This document shows, in pieces, positions 63,338 to 64,000 of a DNA stretch of 64,000 nt. This DNA comes from G963676095 sp963676095 (GTDB taxonomy: Bacteria > Bacteroidota > Bacteroidia > Bacteroidales > Prolixibacteraceae). The stretch is taken from the NCBI GenBank assembly GCA_963676095.1, contig OY781040.1, positions 3,348,001 through 3,412,000 of the forward strand, written 5' to 3'. The translations under genes and the position numbers were made by a program. Within the stretch, counting starts at the first letter, position 1, and the number at the start of each line of letters is the position of its first letter. The notes below the pieces were generated by a model. It had not been told where the DNA came from. It worked only from the letters and a program-made list of their open reading frames with translations, and did not search any database.

Positions 63338-64000
63338 ATGGGCAAAAGCAAAATAAAAATTGGTATATCACAGGGTGATATCAATGGTATTGGGTATGAA
63401 GTGATCATGAAGACGTTGAATGATCCGCGTATTCTGGAAATGTGCACGCCGGTTGTTTACGGGTCTCCAAAAGTCGCTGCATACCACCGGAAGGCCCTCA
63501 ACATGGAAAGTTTTAACTTCAATACGATAAGAAAGGCTTCTGAGGCCGATCCAAGAAAATCGAACATTATTAATTGTGTTGACGATAATATCCGCGTCGA
63601 GTTGGGTAAAATTTCCGATGTGGCAGGCGAAGCTTCTTATATGGCGCTTGACGCTGCCGTTAATGACCTGAAAGCCGGGGAAATTGATGCTTTGGTAACC
63701 GCCCCGATCAGCAAAGACAACATCCAGAGCGAGAAGTTTAATTTTCCGGGGCATACCGAATTCCTGGCGGAACAATTCAATACGGATAATTACATTATGT
63801 TGATGGTCAGTGAGATGATGAAGATAGGGGTTGTCACGACCCATGTCCCTCTGGCGAAAGTTCCCTCCCTGATAACAAAAGAAGCGATCGTGAAGAAGTT
63901 GCGTATTATTTCCAGTTCGCTGGAACAGGACTTCAGCATAAAAAAACCTCGGATTGCAGTACTGGGGCTGAACCCTCATTCAGGAGACGGAGGATTGCTT
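63338..64000 (+). CDS. pdxA: 4-hydroxythreonine-4-phosphate dehydrogenase PdxA (5' part)
   Basis: 221 codons are visible before the window ends, out of about 350-370 expected. Start at ATG 63338 (MGKSKIKIGISQGD); an in-frame ATG at 63311 adds 9 residues. Family motifs are ISQGDINGIGYEVIMKTL, PVVYGSPKVAAYHRK, DALVTAPISKDNI, FPGHTEFLAE, and LGLNPHSGDGG at the cut edge, which includes the metal-binding His region. It acts in the pyridoxal phosphate pathway. A near-consensus -7 box, TACTTTCG, lies at 63234-63241. It is absent from simple closed-frame searches because it runs off the end. Confidence 0.95.
   Translation, partial: MGKSKIKIGISQGDINGIGYEVIMKTLNDPRILEMCTPVVYGSPKVAAYHRKALNMESFNFNTIRKASEADPRKSNIINCVDDNIRVELGKISDVAGEASYMALDAAVNDLKAGEIDALVTAPISKDNIQSEKFNFPGHTEFLAEQFNTDNYIMLMVSEMMKIGVVTTHVPLAKVPSLITKEAIVKKLRIISSSLEQDFSIKKPRIAVLGLNPHSGDGGLL

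Noticed and set aside
1..64000. tRNA, rRNA, CRISPR arrays, integrases or transposases
   Set aside because: Intergenic regions were read for cloverleaf arms, CCA-ending acceptor stems, regular spacer-repeat arrays and DDE or tyrosine recombinase motifs; none was found. Short or decayed cases could be missed without tools.

Overview
The window reads as a chromosomal segment of a Bacteroidota (Bacteroidales-type) bacterium. The signs are two SusC/SusD pairs, a hybrid two-component regulator, a single-chain glycyl-tRNA synthetase, DUF4834 and DUF3098 small proteins, and TAnnTTTG-type -7 promoter boxes with no Shine-Dalgarno pattern. Nothing identifies the species, and the genus is left open. No rRNA, tRNA, CRISPR array or intact insertion sequence was seen.

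Layout. 1-830: an XRE-family regulator with a promoter and direct-repeat operator candidates. 931-1253: an unannotated, strongly folded stretch that looks like a small RNA gene. 1587-8996: a four-gene SusC/SusD locus with two discoidin-like lipoproteins and no enzyme. 9121-9545: intergenic repeat mosaic. 9583-11548: DUF4834 protein and glycyl-tRNA synthetase. 11549-12645: gene-poor, with a perfect hairpin, a likely gene remnant and repeated 14-mers. 12646-13119: a small secreted protein. 13251-19794: a surface-glycan cluster (radical SAM protein on the minus strand; GT2, a GNGPSL-motif protein, a CMP-nonulosonate synthetase fused to a HAD phosphatase, a NeuB-like synthase and a GT52-like transferase on the plus strand). 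19795-21985: repeat mosaics around an AAA_14/DUF4143 ATPase. 21986-26045: divergent flippase and YfhO-type membrane protein. 26017-31011: housekeeping run ftsX, DUF3098, truB, queA, rnhA, waaA. 31338-33893: B12-dependent ribonucleotide reductase. 34003-47244: a polysaccharide utilization locus (GH130, MFS, unknown lipoprotein, SusC, SusD) divergent from its hybrid sensor. 47706-54471: a complete trp operon E-G-D-C-F-B-A with a Trp-rich leader peptide and attenuator. 54680-55792: an apparently metal-site-dead PHP protein. 55896-58407: zinc-type ABC transporter with a palindromic operator on its promoter. 58504-64000: TauE, YidD, FNR-like oxidoreductase, rlmN, an acetyltransferase, an unknown protein and the start of pdxA.

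How the parts work together. The 14.6-19.8 kb cluster encodes synthase, phosphatase and cytidylyltransferase activities for a nonulosonic acid plus two or three candidate transferases, but no UDP-GlcNAc epimerase. This fits a KDN-like sugar made from mannose-6-phosphate better than Neu5Ac; that is an inference. The 34-47 kb locus pairs outer-membrane glycan capture (SusCD), an unrecognised lipoprotein that may cleave glycans, inner-membrane import (MFS) and cytoplasmic breakdown by GH130, under a periplasmic sensor.

Best leads for something new: the folded RNA candidate near 976-1096, the degenerate PHP protein, the nonulosonate set with a synthase lacking the SAF domain, the unclassified PUL lipoprotein, and the mosaic intergenic repeats.
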